A DNA stretch of 53,195 nt from an uncultured Paenibacillaceae bacterium (lineage in GTDB: Bacteria; Bacillota; Bacilli; Paenibacillales; DA-C8), in contig CALGAO010000043.1 in NCBI GenBank assembly GCA_937957685.1, positions 1-53,195 of the forward strand, in the 5' to 3' direction. Positions 42,145 through 51,334 of this stretch are shown here, in pieces (within the stretch, counting starts at the first letter, position 1; each line of letters opens with the position of its first letter). The notes beneath the pieces are model-generated. The model saw only the letters and a list, made by a program, of their open reading frames with translations. It had not been told where the DNA came from and searched no databases. The translations under genes were made by a program, and so were the position numbers.

Positions 42145-43238
42145 GATGGATTCCCCCCGACGTCAATCGTTCTGCCTTTCCAGATGACCTTCTTCATAAT
42201 ATGAGATTGATACAGCGAATAGCCGATTACGACAAGGAAGAAGACGACGGTCAGGATGGGGAAGAGCTGATGGATGATGCCGAATCGGCCGACCAGACGA
42301 TTGATATAGTATATTTCCGCTACGTACAATATATATCCGGCCACCAACGGAATCAGCGCGGCATGGCCGATCGCCAGGAACCAGACCTGCGTCACGATCA
42401 GCCCGATGATCCAGAGGATGGAGCAGGCCAGGGTCAGCGGATGGAGCAGCGCGGTGCTCAGCATCGCGCTCTTGGCGAAGCCCTCCAGCTCGCTCCTGAA
42501 GCCGCCCGGATACATGCGGAAGGAGACGAGCCTGCCGCCCAGATAATTGGTAACCTTGATCCCGGCTTCCTGGAACCTCCCCCCGAGGCTCAGGTCGTCG
42601 GTGATCTTCGAGCGGATCTGCTCGTGACCGCCGATCCTCTCATAATCTTCCCTGGTCGCGATGATGCAGGAGCCATACAGGCCTTTGCGCGGATTGCGCT
42701 GCTCGAAGGGGGATGTGAAGGTGAGCGCGCCAAGCACATTCAGCATCATCGCGAATTGCTCATAGAATCTGACCGTCGTATGATAGGGGACGACGGACAT
42801 GGCGCCGCCTTGCTTCTGCTGCTCGGCGACGATGGAGGCGAGCGCGGTATCGGCGAGCCGCACATCGGCGTCCAGGAAGATGAGGACGTCTCCGCTCGAT
42901 CTCAGATACCCGTTCCAGAGAGCCCATGACTTGCCGGTCCAGCCTTCCGGAAGGTCGGGTGAGGCGATGACCGTGACGCCGAAGCTCTCGGCGATCTCCC
43001 TCGTCCGATCCTCGGAATGGTCGTCGACGACGATCACCTCATCTGGCTTCAGCGTTTGTCGGGAGAGGGAAGCCAGCAGCTCCGGCAGGTTCAGTTCTTC
43101 GTTGCGAGCGGGAATGATGACAGATATGCGGCGTGGAGTGATAGGTTGCTGAGGAGTTATGGGGATGGTATTTCTTCTGAACAGTATGAAACCGGATACA
43201 AAGCCTAGTGCGACAACCAGCGACATCAATGGTACCAT
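42141..43238 (-). CDS. Membrane glycosyltransferase, family 2 (CrtQ-like)
   Basis: 365 residues from ATG 43238 (TTG 43241 also fits the GGAGGG site). An N-terminal membrane helix, then a GT2 domain with RISVIIPARNEELNLPELL, VDDHSEDRT, the DxD-like FLDADVR, and TDDLSLGGRFQEAG, then three membrane helices at the C-terminus. The layout resembles 4,4'-diaponeurosporenoate glycosyltransferases and similar lipid glycosyltransferases. The coupled PlsY-like gene suggests that a glycolipid is made and then acylated. Confidence 0.85.
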   Translation of the reverse strand: MVPLMSLVVALGFVSGFILFRRNTIPITPQQPITPRRISVIIPARNEELNLPELLASLSRQTLKPDEVIVVDDHSEDRTREIAESFGVTVIASPDLPEGWTGKSWALWNGYLRSSGDVLIFLDADVRLADTALASIVAEQQKQGGAMSVVPYHTTVRFYEQFAMMLNVLGALTFTSPFEQRNPRKGLYGSCIIATREDYERIGGHEQIRSKITDDLSLGGRFQEAGIKVTNYLGGRLVSFRMYPGGFRSELEGFAKSAMLSTALLHPLTLACSILWIIGLIVTQVWFLAIGHAALIPLVAGYILYVAEIYYINRLVGRFGIIHQLFPILTVVFFLVVIGYSLYQSHIMKKVIWKGRTIDVGGNPS

Positions 43239-43421
43239 CAACTTTCATCCCTCCGATATCACGATCACCAGTGTTGGGACATCCTCGGATTCAGCAGCGG
43301 TCGTTGATCGCATCCTGACATATAATATGATAATAAAATTCGTTCAATTGTCACAAAATCCTCTTTTATTTTGCAGGATCAGTCCATTATATGAAAAAAA
43401 GATGCAGCCCGAGATAAAGAG

Positions 43422-43452
43422 TGCTCCCCTGAAACAGTCGTTCAGGGGAGCA
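43422..43452 (-). terminator. Terminator of the sugar importer operon
   Basis: 12-bp perfect stem TGCTCCCCTGAA with TTCAGGGGAGCA and a 7-nt loop. On the minus strand it is followed by CTCTTTAT. It lies 22 nt after the last permease gene. Confidence 0.7.
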
Positions 43453-43474
43453 TTTATTCACGCACATATGATGC

Positions 43475-44311
43475 TTATTTGATGCCCGAGAAGGTGATCC
43501 CTTGGACGAAGAATCGGTTGAAGAAGATGAACAGGATGAGCGCCGGGAGCGTGAACACCATCGACGCGGCCATGATCAGGTTCCAGAAGCTGTAATATTG
43601 GCCCTTGAACGTGTTGAGGCCGAGCGGCAGCGTGAACATCGCCTTCTCCGACATGATGACGAGCGGCCGCATGAAGTCGTTCCACGAGCCCATGAAGATG
43701 AACACCGCCTGCGCCGCCAGCGCGGGACCGGCAAGCGGCAGCGCGATTCGGAAGAAGGTGCCGAAGCGGCCCATCCCGTCGATCTCCGCCGCTTCCTCCA
43801 GATCCTTCGGGAAGCTGAGGAAGAACTGGCGCATCATGAAGATGAAAGTCGCGTTCACCGCGCTGGGCACGATCAGCCCCTGGAAGCTGTTCAGCCAACC
43901 GAACTCGTTCAGGATCATATAGCTCGGTATGAGGGTGAGCTGCCCGGGAATCATGAGGACCGCCAGGATGCCGAAGAACATCAGCTTGTTGCCGGGAAAA
44001 TTGAACCGCGCCAGCGCGTAGCCCGCCATCGAGTTGAACAGCAGGTTCAGCCCCAGGACGACGACCGCGACGAAAGAGCTGTTGCCGAACCATCGGGGGA
44101 ACAGCGGCTCGTCGATGAAGATCTGCTTGTAGTTGTCGAGCGTGAACACCTTCGGGATGAAGTTCGGTTCCCCGGTCGAGATTTCGGCCAGCGTCTTGAA
44201 CGAGGCAGACAACGCCCAGAGGAACGGTATGAACGTGATGACGGCGTATGAGATCAGGATCGCGTACTGGATGATGCGGAGCGTGATCCGCACACCTTTG
44301 TGGTCCCACAT
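43475..44311 (-). CDS. Sugar ABC transporter permease, MalG/UgpE type
   Basis: 278 residues, ATG 44311 behind GGAGGG. Six membrane helices; EAA loop LEEAAEIDGMGRFGTFFRIA; C-terminus RFFVQGITFSGIK typical of MalG-type subunits. Last gene of the operon that starts at 48832. It forms the channel with the next protein. Confidence 0.92.
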   Translation of the reverse strand: MWDHKGVRITLRIIQYAILISYAVITFIPFLWALSASFKTLAEISTGEPNFIPKVFTLDNYKQIFIDEPLFPRWFGNSSFVAVVVLGLNLLFNSMAGYALARFNFPGNKLMFFGILAVLMIPGQLTLIPSYMILNEFGWLNSFQGLIVPSAVNATFIFMMRQFFLSFPKDLEEAAEIDGMGRFGTFFRIALPLAGPALAAQAVFIFMGSWNDFMRPLVIMSEKAMFTLPLGLNTFKGQYYSFWNLIMAASMVFTLPALILFIFFNRFFVQGITFSGIK

Positions 44312-44326
44312 CGGGAGAACCCTCCT

Positions 44327-45211
44327 TCAGTTCAGCTTCTCTTCGCCAAAGAGACGGCGCTGGATGACGGTGATCAGCATGATGACGGCGGCGAGCATGA
44401 CGGCGAGCGACGCGGCATAGCCCATGTCGAGGTTCTTGAACGCGTATTGGTAGATGAGCAACACCACGGTCAGCGTGGAGTTGTTCGGACCGCCGGAGCC
44501 GTTCGAGAAGATGTACGCCTGGTCGAACAGCTGGAACGTGCCGATGATGCCCATCGTGACGACGAAGAATGTGACCGGCTTGAGCAGCGGCAGGGTGATG
44601 CTCCAGAATTTCCGCAGCGTCCTCGCGCCGTCGATCTCCGCCGCTTCGTAGAGCGAATCCGGGATATCCTGCAGCGCGGCCAGATAGATGACCATGAAGT
44701 ACGGCGCGGTCGACCAGACGTTCATCAACATGATGGCCTTGAGCGCCACCTTGGGGTCACCGAGCCAGTTGAAGGCCGGGAACCCGAAGAAGCCAAGCAG
44801 GTCGTTCAGCAGGCCGTCAGTCTTGAAGATCCACATGAAGATCAGCGTGAGCACCGCGGAAGAAGTGACCGTCGGGAGAAAGTAGAGTACCCGGAACGCG
44901 TTCCTGCCCCTCAGCTTCGAGTTCAGCACGGCGGCGAGCAGGATGGCGAGTGCGGTCTGCAGCGGGACGACGATGAGCGCGTACTCGAATGTGTTGTACA
45001 GGGCGATCCAGACACGATCGTCATCGATCATCCTCGTGTAGTTGCCAATATCGATGAAGCGGTATGAGATGCCGCCCAACAGCTGCACCTTGTGGAATGA
45101 CAAAAAAAGCGCATACACGATCGGCACGAGCAAAAACGTGCCTATGACGAGCAGCGTCGGCAGCAGGAACAGATAGCCGGCGGCCGTCTCTCTGAGTTTG
45201 CGCCTGCTCAT
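44327..45211 (-). CDS. Sugar ABC transporter permease, MalF/UgpA type
   Basis: 294 residues from ATG 45211, chosen because AAGGAGG lies 8 nt upstream; a farther ATG at 45265 lacks one. Six membrane helices, EAA loop LYEAAEIDGARTLRKFWSIT. The stop is 15 nt before the MalG-type start. No ATPase is in the operon, so a shared MsmX-type ATPase is expected. Confidence 0.92.
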   Translation of the reverse strand: MSRRKLRETAAGYLFLLPTLLVIGTFLLVPIVYALFLSFHKVQLLGGISYRFIDIGNYTRMIDDDRVWIALYNTFEYALIVVPLQTALAILLAAVLNSKLRGRNAFRVLYFLPTVTSSAVLTLIFMWIFKTDGLLNDLLGFFGFPAFNWLGDPKVALKAIMLMNVWSTAPYFMVIYLAALQDIPDSLYEAAEIDGARTLRKFWSITLPLLKPVTFFVVTMGIIGTFQLFDQAYIFSNGSGGPNNSTLTVVLLIYQYAFKNLDMGYAASLAVMLAAVIMLITVIQRRLFGEEKLN

Positions 45212-45318
45212 GCGCGGTTCCTCCTTCGCACCTGGGACTAAGGTTTCCGACCGATAAGAGCGCATTCGTCCACCGCGGCAGAGAGCCGCCAGAACGAGTG
45301 CGCTCGTGCCGGCCGGAA

Positions 45319-45338
45319 GGGGGCGGATAGCCGCCTCC
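45319..45338 (-). other. Intra-operon hairpin after the sugar-binding protein gene
   Basis: GGGGGCGG-ATAG-CCGCCTCC lies 16 nt downstream of the binding-protein stop on the minus strand and before the first permease. It is placed to protect or enrich the binding-protein mRNA. Confidence 0.5.
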
Positions 45339-45353
45339 CAGCCTTGATACGGA

Positions 45354-46688
45354 TCATTGCATCGCTTCGATTTCCTTGTTAGCCGTTTCGACTGCTGCCT
45401 TCATCGCGTTCTCGAGCGTTTGTTCGCCGAGGAAGGCGCTGATGAACTGGTTGTTGAAGTTATTCATGATGATCGGGCCGTATTTGCCGACTTGCCACGG
45501 AATCGCGTACGACGAGCCGGCGACGATCGCGGCGCGGTATTCGTCCTTGTCGTAGCCGAGTTCGGCTGCGACCGATTTCCGCGTCGGCAGCGCCAGGCCT
45601 TTGCTGGTCCAGATCTTCATGCCTTCCTTGCCAGTCAGGAACTCGATCAGCTTCCAGGCTTCTTCTTTATGCTTCGATTGCTTGTTCATGACGTAAGCGA
45701 CGGTGTATGCCATCGTGACCTTCTTGCCGTTCACGGTCGGCACTTCGGCGGTGCCGTACTCGAGATCCGGGAAGGTGTTGTTCAGGTACGGGATTGCCCA
45801 GTTGCCCTCGAGCACCATCGAGACTTTCTCCTGGCCGAACATTTCGCCGCCCCAGCCGGAGCCGACTTCGGTCGGTTGAACGCTCGTCTTGTCGATCAGG
45901 TGCTGGTCGATGACGAGCTGCAGACCCTGCAGCGCCTCAGGCGTCGCGAAGGCTGCCTTGCCGTCCTCGTCGACGACCTTGCCGCCGTACGCCTCGATCA
46001 TGAACATCTGCCGCGCAAGCTCCGGCGCGACGCCCAGACCATAGCGGCCGTCCTTCGTGAGGATCTTCGAGTATTCGCGCAGTTCTTCCCAGGTGGTCGG
46101 CGGACCGGACAGTCCGGCTTCTTCGAAGTGCTTCTTGTTGTAGAAGAGCACCAGTGTCGAGGAATCCTTCGGGAAGCCGTAGTAGTTGCCGTCCTCGCCC
46201 TTGAACGCGTTGAGCAACGGCTCTTCGATGTCGCCGATGTCGAATTCGTCCGTGATGTAGCCGTTGAGCGGCTCAAGCACGTTCTGTGCGAACAGCGCCT
46301 CAGCTTCCGACGAGTCGAGGTAGAACACGTCGCCGGCCTGGCCGCCGATCAGCCGCGTCTTGATGACATCCATGTACTGCTCGGAGATCACTTCGTACTT
46401 GACCTTGATGTTCGGGTACTTCTTCATGAATTCGTCGAGCGTCTGTTGCAGCAATTCTTCTTCTTCTGGGGAAGCGCCCCAGCCGTTGAGCGTGATCTCC
46501 ACCTGCTCCGATCCGGAACTGTTCGAACCGCCGGAAGATGAGCTGCTTGACGAGGATGAGCCGCCCGATGAGGACGAAGTGTTGCCGGATGACGACGACG
46601 AGTTGTTGTCAGATTTGGCGCCGCAGCCCGCAATGATGAGCATCAGGGCCAGCATGACCGCCAGGAAAGTGAACCCTTTTCTCTTCAT
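45354..46688 (-). CDS. Sugar ABC transporter substrate-binding lipoprotein (family 1)
   Basis: 444 residues, ATG 46688, overlapping the upstream glycosidase stop by 4 nt. Signal peptide with lipobox IAGCG and a very Ser/Gly/Asn-rich tether of about 40 residues. Family 1 features: VEITLNGWGASPEEEELLQQ, KYPNIKVKYEV, AGDVFYLDSSEA, the YGFPKDSSTLVLFYNKK region, and WKLIEFLTGKEGMKIW. It probably binds an oligosaccharide. The partner glycosidase suggests an alpha-glucan-like or related substrate. Confidence 0.92.
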   Translation of the reverse strand: MKRKGFTFLAVMLALMLIIAGCGAKSDNNSSSSSGNTSSSSGGSSSSSSSSSGGSNSSGSEQVEITLNGWGASPEEEELLQQTLDEFMKKYPNIKVKYEVISEQYMDVIKTRLIGGQAGDVFYLDSSEAEALFAQNVLEPLNGYITDEFDIGDIEEPLLNAFKGEDGNYYGFPKDSSTLVLFYNKKHFEEAGLSGPPTTWEELREYSKILTKDGRYGLGVAPELARQMFMIEAYGGKVVDEDGKAAFATPEALQGLQLVIDQHLIDKTSVQPTEVGSGWGGEMFGQEKVSMVLEGNWAIPYLNNTFPDLEYGTAEVPTVNGKKVTMAYTVAYVMNKQSKHKEEAWKLIEFLTGKEGMKIWTSKGLALPTRKSVAAELGYDKDEYRAAIVAGSSYAIPWQVGKYGPIIMNNFNNQFISAFLGEQTLENAMKAAVETANKEIEAMQ

Positions 46689-48832
46689 ACTTCTGTACCT
46701 CCCTCTTTATATGAACCATTCTGATATATTGCATGAAGCACGCGCAGCTCGCAGCCGGTCGAGTTGTGCTCGACCTCGACGATCGGCGCCGCGCTTCCCT
46801 CCTGCCGCGTGACCGTCAGCGAGAGGAAGCCGGAGCCGACGCGAAGCTGGCGCACGCTCAGCCGATTCATGCCGTCCGGCAGGGCCGGACTGAGACGGAT
46901 GACGCCGTGCGGGGCGTCGGGATCCAGCCCCAGGAACACTTGCAGGAAGACAAGCGGTGTCCCCGCTGCCCATGCCTGGGGAGAACAGGCGACCGGATAC
47001 GGGACCGGACGCCCGAGCGTATCCGGGTAACCGCAGAACAGTTCCGGCAGCCGGGCGTACTCGAAGTGTTCCGCCGCCCGCATGAGTCCCCGGACGACCC
47101 GGAGCGCCTGCTCCGTGTATCCCATCCGGCTCATGCCGATGAGGCAGAGCGAGTTGTCGTGCGGCCATACGCTGCCGTTGTGATAGCTCATCGGGTTGAA
47201 CCCGGTGGATCGATCGCTCATCGTGCGGATGCCGTATCCGCTGAACATGTCATCCGCCGTGAGCCGGCGTGCGACCAGTTCCGCGCGCGCTTCATCCGGA
47301 AGGCCCGTCATCAGCAGATGACCCGGGTTCGATGTGACCGACCGAACCTGCCGTTTCTCACGGTCGAGGGCGATCGCGTAGAAGGACTCATCCGCCATCC
47401 AGAACGACTGCTCGAACCGGCGTTTGATCTCCGCAGCGGATTGCTCCAGCGCTTCCGCCTCGGCGGCGCGGCCGAGCTTCCGGTAGATGTCCGCCATGCC
47501 CTTCTTCGCGCTGTATACATAACCCTGTACCTCCGCGAGAGCGACCGGCGACTGGGCGAAATCTCCTGACGCGTGAACGATCGAGTCGCCGGAATCTTTC
47601 CATCCCTGGTTGGCGATGCCGCCCGAAGATTCGGAGTGGTATTCGACGAACCCGTCGCCGTCCAGATCGCCGCTTTGATCGATCCACTCCAGCGCCCGTT
47701 CCAGCGCAGGCAGCAGCCCGCGGATGGATTCGATGTCGCCGGTCCAGCGCCAATACTCGACGGCCAGGACCAGGAACAGCGGTGTGGAGTCGACCGAACC
47801 GTAGTAGGGGGTGAACGGAATCTGATTCGTGTTCGCGAGCTCGCCGTACCGGATCTCATGCATGATCTTGCCCGGCGTCTCGTCCCGCCACGGGTCGACC
47901 TTGGTGCCCTGATAGATCGCCATCGTCCGCAGCGTGCCGAGGGCGACCTCGGGGCTCGCCGGCAGCATCTGCAGCGCGGCGATCAGGCTGTCCCGGCCGA
48001 ACGGTACCGCGTACCACGGCAGCCCCGCGACGGGGAACGGCCCATGGCCAAGATCGGTGAGCAGCATCCGCAGATCCAGCATGCCTCGCCGGTACAGCCG
48101 ATTGAAGATGTCAAGGTCGCTGTCGACCGATGTGGAAGCCTGCTCCCATTCGCGGTAGGACGCATCCAGCAGTTGCAGCGCCTCACCGCGCGGCTTCACC
48201 TGAGGCTCGCTTTCGCCGATTATGACAGGTGTAACGGTCAGCTGGATCGTTCGGGTCTCTCGTGGATCCAGCTTGACCGCAAACGTTACCGATCCGTCCG
48301 GCGACACCCGCTCGGCCCGGAGATTCCAGGCGATGCGCGTCTCCCGCGCGATGTCGTCAGCGCCGGCGTAGCGGATGACGATCCCGTCTTCCCCGGCGCT
48401 TGTGCCGGTCACGGAGCCGATTCGCCCCGCCTTGATGCCGCGGATGGTGAACATGTCGGCGAAGTCCGCTCCGAAGGCGAGCGTCGTCTCAAAGGCGATC
48501 GGCTTCGGGCTGAAGTTCGTATAAGACAAGGATTCATAGAGCACGCCATCCTGGATGAACCGGTGCCGCATGATCTCCACCGATTCCCGCCACAGTTTGA
48601 TCTGCCCGTTCTCTTCCATGTGCGGATTGGTCAGCCGGAATATGGCCTGGCAGTTCATCTCGGCCGTGGATTCGAGCAGGATCGGCCTGGCGCCGTTGAT
48701 CGTCAGCTCAAGCCGGCTCAGAAACCGCGTATCCCGCGTATACAGTCCCAGACCGCCCTCCGCGCCCGGCGTGATGTCACCGCTGGCATCCGTCAGGAGG
48801 AACAGGTCGTTCTCTTTAATCACACGTTGCAT
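46685..48832 (-). CDS. Glycogen-debranching-type amylo-alpha-1,6-glucosidase family protein
   Basis: 715 residues from ATG 48832 (GGAGAGG upstream), in preference to a farther frame start inside the operator. The N-terminal beta domain (FLLTDASGDITPG, GLYTRDTRFLSRLEL) is the GDE_N_bis module. The C-terminal (alpha/alpha)6 barrel shows GLPWYAVPFGRDSLIAALQ, DGDGFVEYH, and MSYHNGSVWPHDNSLCLIG. There is no signal peptide, so it works in the cytoplasm on imported sugar. Relatives act on alpha-1,6 linkages, but the substrate here is unproven. First gene of the operon, with a perfect 20-bp operator palindrome in its leader. Confidence 0.85.
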   Translation of the reverse strand: MQRVIKENDLFLLTDASGDITPGAEGGLGLYTRDTRFLSRLELTINGARPILLESTAEMNCQAIFRLTNPHMEENGQIKLWRESVEIMRHRFIQDGVLYESLSYTNFSPKPIAFETTLAFGADFADMFTIRGIKAGRIGSVTGTSAGEDGIVIRYAGADDIARETRIAWNLRAERVSPDGSVTFAVKLDPRETRTIQLTVTPVIIGESEPQVKPRGEALQLLDASYREWEQASTSVDSDLDIFNRLYRRGMLDLRMLLTDLGHGPFPVAGLPWYAVPFGRDSLIAALQMLPASPEVALGTLRTMAIYQGTKVDPWRDETPGKIMHEIRYGELANTNQIPFTPYYGSVDSTPLFLVLAVEYWRWTGDIESIRGLLPALERALEWIDQSGDLDGDGFVEYHSESSGGIANQGWKDSGDSIVHASGDFAQSPVALAEVQGYVYSAKKGMADIYRKLGRAAEAEALEQSAAEIKRRFEQSFWMADESFYAIALDREKRQVRSVTSNPGHLLMTGLPDEARAELVARRLTADDMFSGYGIRTMSDRSTGFNPMSYHNGSVWPHDNSLCLIGMSRMGYTEQALRVVRGLMRAAEHFEYARLPELFCGYPDTLGRPVPYPVACSPQAWAAGTPLVFLQVFLGLDPDAPHGVIRLSPALPDGMNRLSVRQLRVGSGFLSLTVTRQEGSAAPIVEVEHNSTGCELRVLHAIYQNGSYKEGGTEV

Positions 48833-48861
48833 CAATGTAATATCCTCTCCAAACTCCCAAT

Positions 48862-48881
48862 TATCCGAAACGTTTCGGATA
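48862..48881. promoter_or_regulatory. LacI-family operator O1 (20-bp perfect palindrome)
   Basis: TATCCGAAACGTTTCGGATA lies between the -10 and the start of the glycosidase gene. The core CGAAACGTTTCG is shared with O2 at 48989-49000. The central CG and the AAACGTTT core are typical of LacI/GalR sites. Confidence 0.85.
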
Positions 48882-48887
48882 TTTGTG

Positions 48888-48916
48888 ATTATATGCGAAA
48901 CCGTAAACGTTTGCAA
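48888..48916 (-). promoter_or_regulatory. Promoter of the sugar-use operon
   Basis: On the minus strand TTGCAA, a 17-bp spacer and a perfect TATAAT. The spacer contains a third palindrome (O3), so a bound repressor would cover the promoter. Confidence 0.85.
48903..48914. promoter_or_regulatory. LacI-family operator-like site O3
   Basis: GTAAACGTTTGC, an imperfect palindrome with the same AAACGTTT core as O1 and O2, overlapping the -35 of the sugar operon. It could bind the local regulator or CcpA. Confidence 0.55.
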
Positions 48917-48945
48917 TATGGTGTTGTTAAATATTTTTTGGGTTG

Positions 48946-48974
48946 TTGAGAAACTGCTGAAATTCCGATAAAAT
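48946..48974 (+). promoter_or_regulatory. Promoter of the lacI-type gene
   Basis: TTGAGA, a 17-bp spacer and TAAAAT. It is followed by O2, which overlaps the expected early transcript, implying autoregulation. Confidence 0.75.
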
Positions 48975-48988
48975 ATTGATGAAAAGTA

Positions 48989-49000
48989 CGAAACGTTTCG
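48989..49000. promoter_or_regulatory. LacI-family operator O2
   Basis: CGAAACGTTTCG, identical to the core of O1, between the -10 and the ribosome-binding site of the regulator gene. Confidence 0.75.
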
Positions 49001-49017
49001 GAAGGGGACAATTTCTC

Positions 49018-50037
49018 GTGACGACCATCAAAGATGTAGCGCGTATGGCCGGAGTCAGCGTAACGACGGTATCCCGCGCGCTTAACGGCCATGACGACGT
49101 CAATCCTGAAACGAGACGGCGCATTCAAGAAGTGGCGGATCAGCTCGGGTACAGTCCCAACATCGCCGCGAGAACACTTGTCTCGAAGCGGAGCCGCACG
49201 CTCGGACTCCTGCTCTCCGCCCTGACTCGCAACAGCGTGAAAGACAACATCGTCTTCGAGATGCTCTGCGGAATGAATGACCGCGCTGCCGAACTCGATT
49301 ACGATCTTGTGCTGTTCAACACGACGCCGCAGAAGCAACGGCAGAAATCCTACAAGGCGCTGTGCAAGGAACGGGGGGTCGACGGTGTCATCATGATGGG
49401 CATGCGGCTGAACGATCCTTATCTGGAGGAGATGCTGCACGCCGCCATCCCATGCGTGCTTATCGATATTCCGATCGAACGGAAGAACATCGGTTATGTG
49501 ATGACGGACAACATCCAGGGCTCGCTGGAGGCGGTCACGCATCTGATCGGACTCGGCCACCGACATATCGGCATGATCAACGGCCATGCCCAGGCGGCCG
49601 TCAGCATCCAGCGGCTCGACGGCTATCGGCAGGCGCTCGAGCGGCACGGCATCCCGTTCGACGAGCGGTATGTCGAGGACGGCGAGTTCCGGGAGGACGG
49701 CGGCAAGGATGCGGCTTACCGGCTGCTCACGTCGCACCCGGAGCTGACCGCGATCTTCTGCGCGAGCGACCTGATGGCGCTCGGGGCGCTGCAGGCGATC
49801 CGGGCGCTCGGCAAGCGGGTGCCGGAGGACATCTCGATCATCGGCTTCGACAACATCGTCGCCGCGCAGTACTGCACGCCCGCGCTGACGACGGTGAACC
49901 AGGACAAGTATCAGATGGGCTATCTGGCCGCGACCATCCTGATCGACATGCTGGAGGGTCGCCAGGTGCAGCGATACCGCACGATGCCCGCCGAGCTGAT
50001 CGTGCGCGCCAGCACGGGACCGGCGCGGGGGGATTGA
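49018..50037 (+). CDS. LacI-family transcriptional regulator
   Basis: 339 residues from GTG 49018, preferred over an upstream ATG at 48976 because AAGGGG lies about 10 nt before it and because TTIKDVARMAGVSVTTVSRAL is where LacI proteins normally begin. Helix-turn-helix 1-26, hinge near residue 55, then a periplasmic-binding-protein-like sugar domain (VDGVIMMG, GYVMTDNIQGSLEAVTHLI, AIFCASDLMALGAL, SIIGFDNI). It is divergent from the glycosidase/importer operon and almost surely represses it and itself through O1-O3. Confidence 0.93.
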   Translation: MTTIKDVARMAGVSVTTVSRALNGHDDVNPETRRRIQEVADQLGYSPNIAARTLVSKRSRTLGLLLSALTRNSVKDNIVFEMLCGMNDRAAELDYDLVLFNTTPQKQRQKSYKALCKERGVDGVIMMGMRLNDPYLEEMLHAAIPCVLIDIPIERKNIGYVMTDNIQGSLEAVTHLIGLGHRHIGMINGHAQAAVSIQRLDGYRQALERHGIPFDERYVEDGEFREDGGKDAAYRLLTSHPELTAIFCASDLMALGALQAIRALGKRVPEDISIIGFDNIVAAQYCTPALTTVNQDKYQMGYLAATILIDMLEGRQVQRYRTMPAELIVRASTGPARGD

Positions 50038-50044
50038 GAGGGAG

Positions 50045-51274
50045 TCACATCGACTTCTTATGCGAATCGGTTCGCATGACGGCGGGACGAGCCGCCTGGA
50101 CCGCGGCTGCTTTCCTGCCGTGCAGCGCGAAGTAGATGACGATCGTGAACAGCACGATGACCGCCAGCGTCAGATACATGCCTTCATATCCGATCTCCGG
50201 CACGAGGAAGCCGAGGAAGTACGGGCCGAGTCCGACGCCGCTGTCCAGACAGACGAAGAAGGTCGACGTCGCCAGGCCGTAGCGGTGCTTCGGCGTCAGC
50301 TTGATGGCGATTGCCTGGCCGGCGGACATCATCGTGCCGAAGCCCAGCGCCGAGAGCGCCCCGGACAGCAGGAGAGTGAAGCCGCTGCTGGCGATGCTGA
50401 GCAGGAACAGGCTGGCGGCGAACAGAACAAGCGCCGGGTAGATGACGATGTTGTCGCCCTTTCGGTCCAGCAGCATGCCTGTGAATGGACGCGAAGCGAA
50501 CAGGACGATGGCGTAGACGATGTAGAAGTAGCTCGCCGCATCCGTCAGGTTCCGGCTCTCGGCATAAGTGTTGATGAACGACACGATGCCGGAATAGGCG
50601 ACGCCCATCAGGATCATGATGATCGAGATCGGCAGGACATTCTTCTCGAAGAAATCGCGCAGCTTCAGGCTATGCCTGATCTGCTGGCGCTGCTCCGGCG
50701 TCAGGGTGATCTCCGGGATCCTCGCGAAGATCGTGATTCCGATGGCGATGACGGCGAAGATGGCGCAGGCCACGAACACCGCGGAGTAGTCCGCATGCTG
50801 CGAGATGAACAGCCCGAGGAACGGCCCGACTGCGGTGCCCACCGTGGAGCTGAGCGAGAAATATCCCGTTCCTTCGCCTCTGCGGCTGTCCGGGATCAGG
50901 CTCATGACGGCGGTCATCATCGAGGTGGAAGCGGAGCCGAAGGCGGCGCCGTGCAGGAAACGGACGGCCAGGAGCAGGTACAGATTGTGAATCGGGAAAT
51001 AACACAGGGAGGCGATCAGGAAGACGGCAAGGCTCACGTAGAGGATCTTCCTGCGGCCGATCAGCTCGATGAACTTGCCGACCAGCAGGCGAGAGAACAC
51101 GGCGGCCAATACGAAGATGCTCGCCGCGAATCCGGCATTGCTCTCGGATGCCTGGAACTCCTGGATGGCATAGGAGGCCATGGTGGTCATCAGCGTGTAG
51201 AAGGTAAGCGCGATGCAGAAGTTGGTGCCCATCAGGATGATGAAATCTTTGGTCCATAATTTCGCTTTGCTCAT
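50045..51274 (-). CDS. MFS transporter
   Basis: 409 residues, ATG 51274. Twelve predicted membrane helices. The MFS A-loop motif is seen as GKFIELIGRRKILY between helices 2 and 3 and its repeat as GMLLDRKGDN between helices 8 and 9. RFLHGAAFGSASTSMM and GTGYFSLSSTVGTAVGPFLG resemble drug/proton antiporters of the YttB/YfmO group. An efflux function is plausible. The gene is convergent with lacI, only 7 nt apart. The leader has a terminator-like hairpin. Confidence 0.88.
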   Translation of the reverse strand: MSKAKLWTKDFIILMGTNFCIALTFYTLMTTMASYAIQEFQASESNAGFAASIFVLAAVFSRLLVGKFIELIGRRKILYVSLAVFLIASLCYFPIHNLYLLLAVRFLHGAAFGSASTSMMTAVMSLIPDSRRGEGTGYFSLSSTVGTAVGPFLGLFISQHADYSAVFVACAIFAVIAIGITIFARIPEITLTPEQRQQIRHSLKLRDFFEKNVLPISIIMILMGVAYSGIVSFINTYAESRNLTDAASYFYIVYAIVLFASRPFTGMLLDRKGDNIVIYPALVLFAASLFLLSIASSGFTLLLSGALSALGFGTMMSAGQAIAIKLTPKHRYGLATSTFFVCLDSGVGLGPYFLGFLVPEIGYEGMYLTLAVIVLFTIVIYFALHGRKAAAVQAARPAVMRTDSHKKSM

Positions 51275-51334
51275 GCTGGTCCCTCGGTTCTGTCAGTGGA
51301 TTTTAATAGCGTGAGAAAAAAGTTATAATAAAAA

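Noticed and set aside
50060..50077. ATGCGAA-TCGG-TTCGCAT hairpin at the convergent lacI/MFS ends
   Set aside because: It lies inside the MFS coding end and has no T-run on either side; a two-way terminator cannot be supported.
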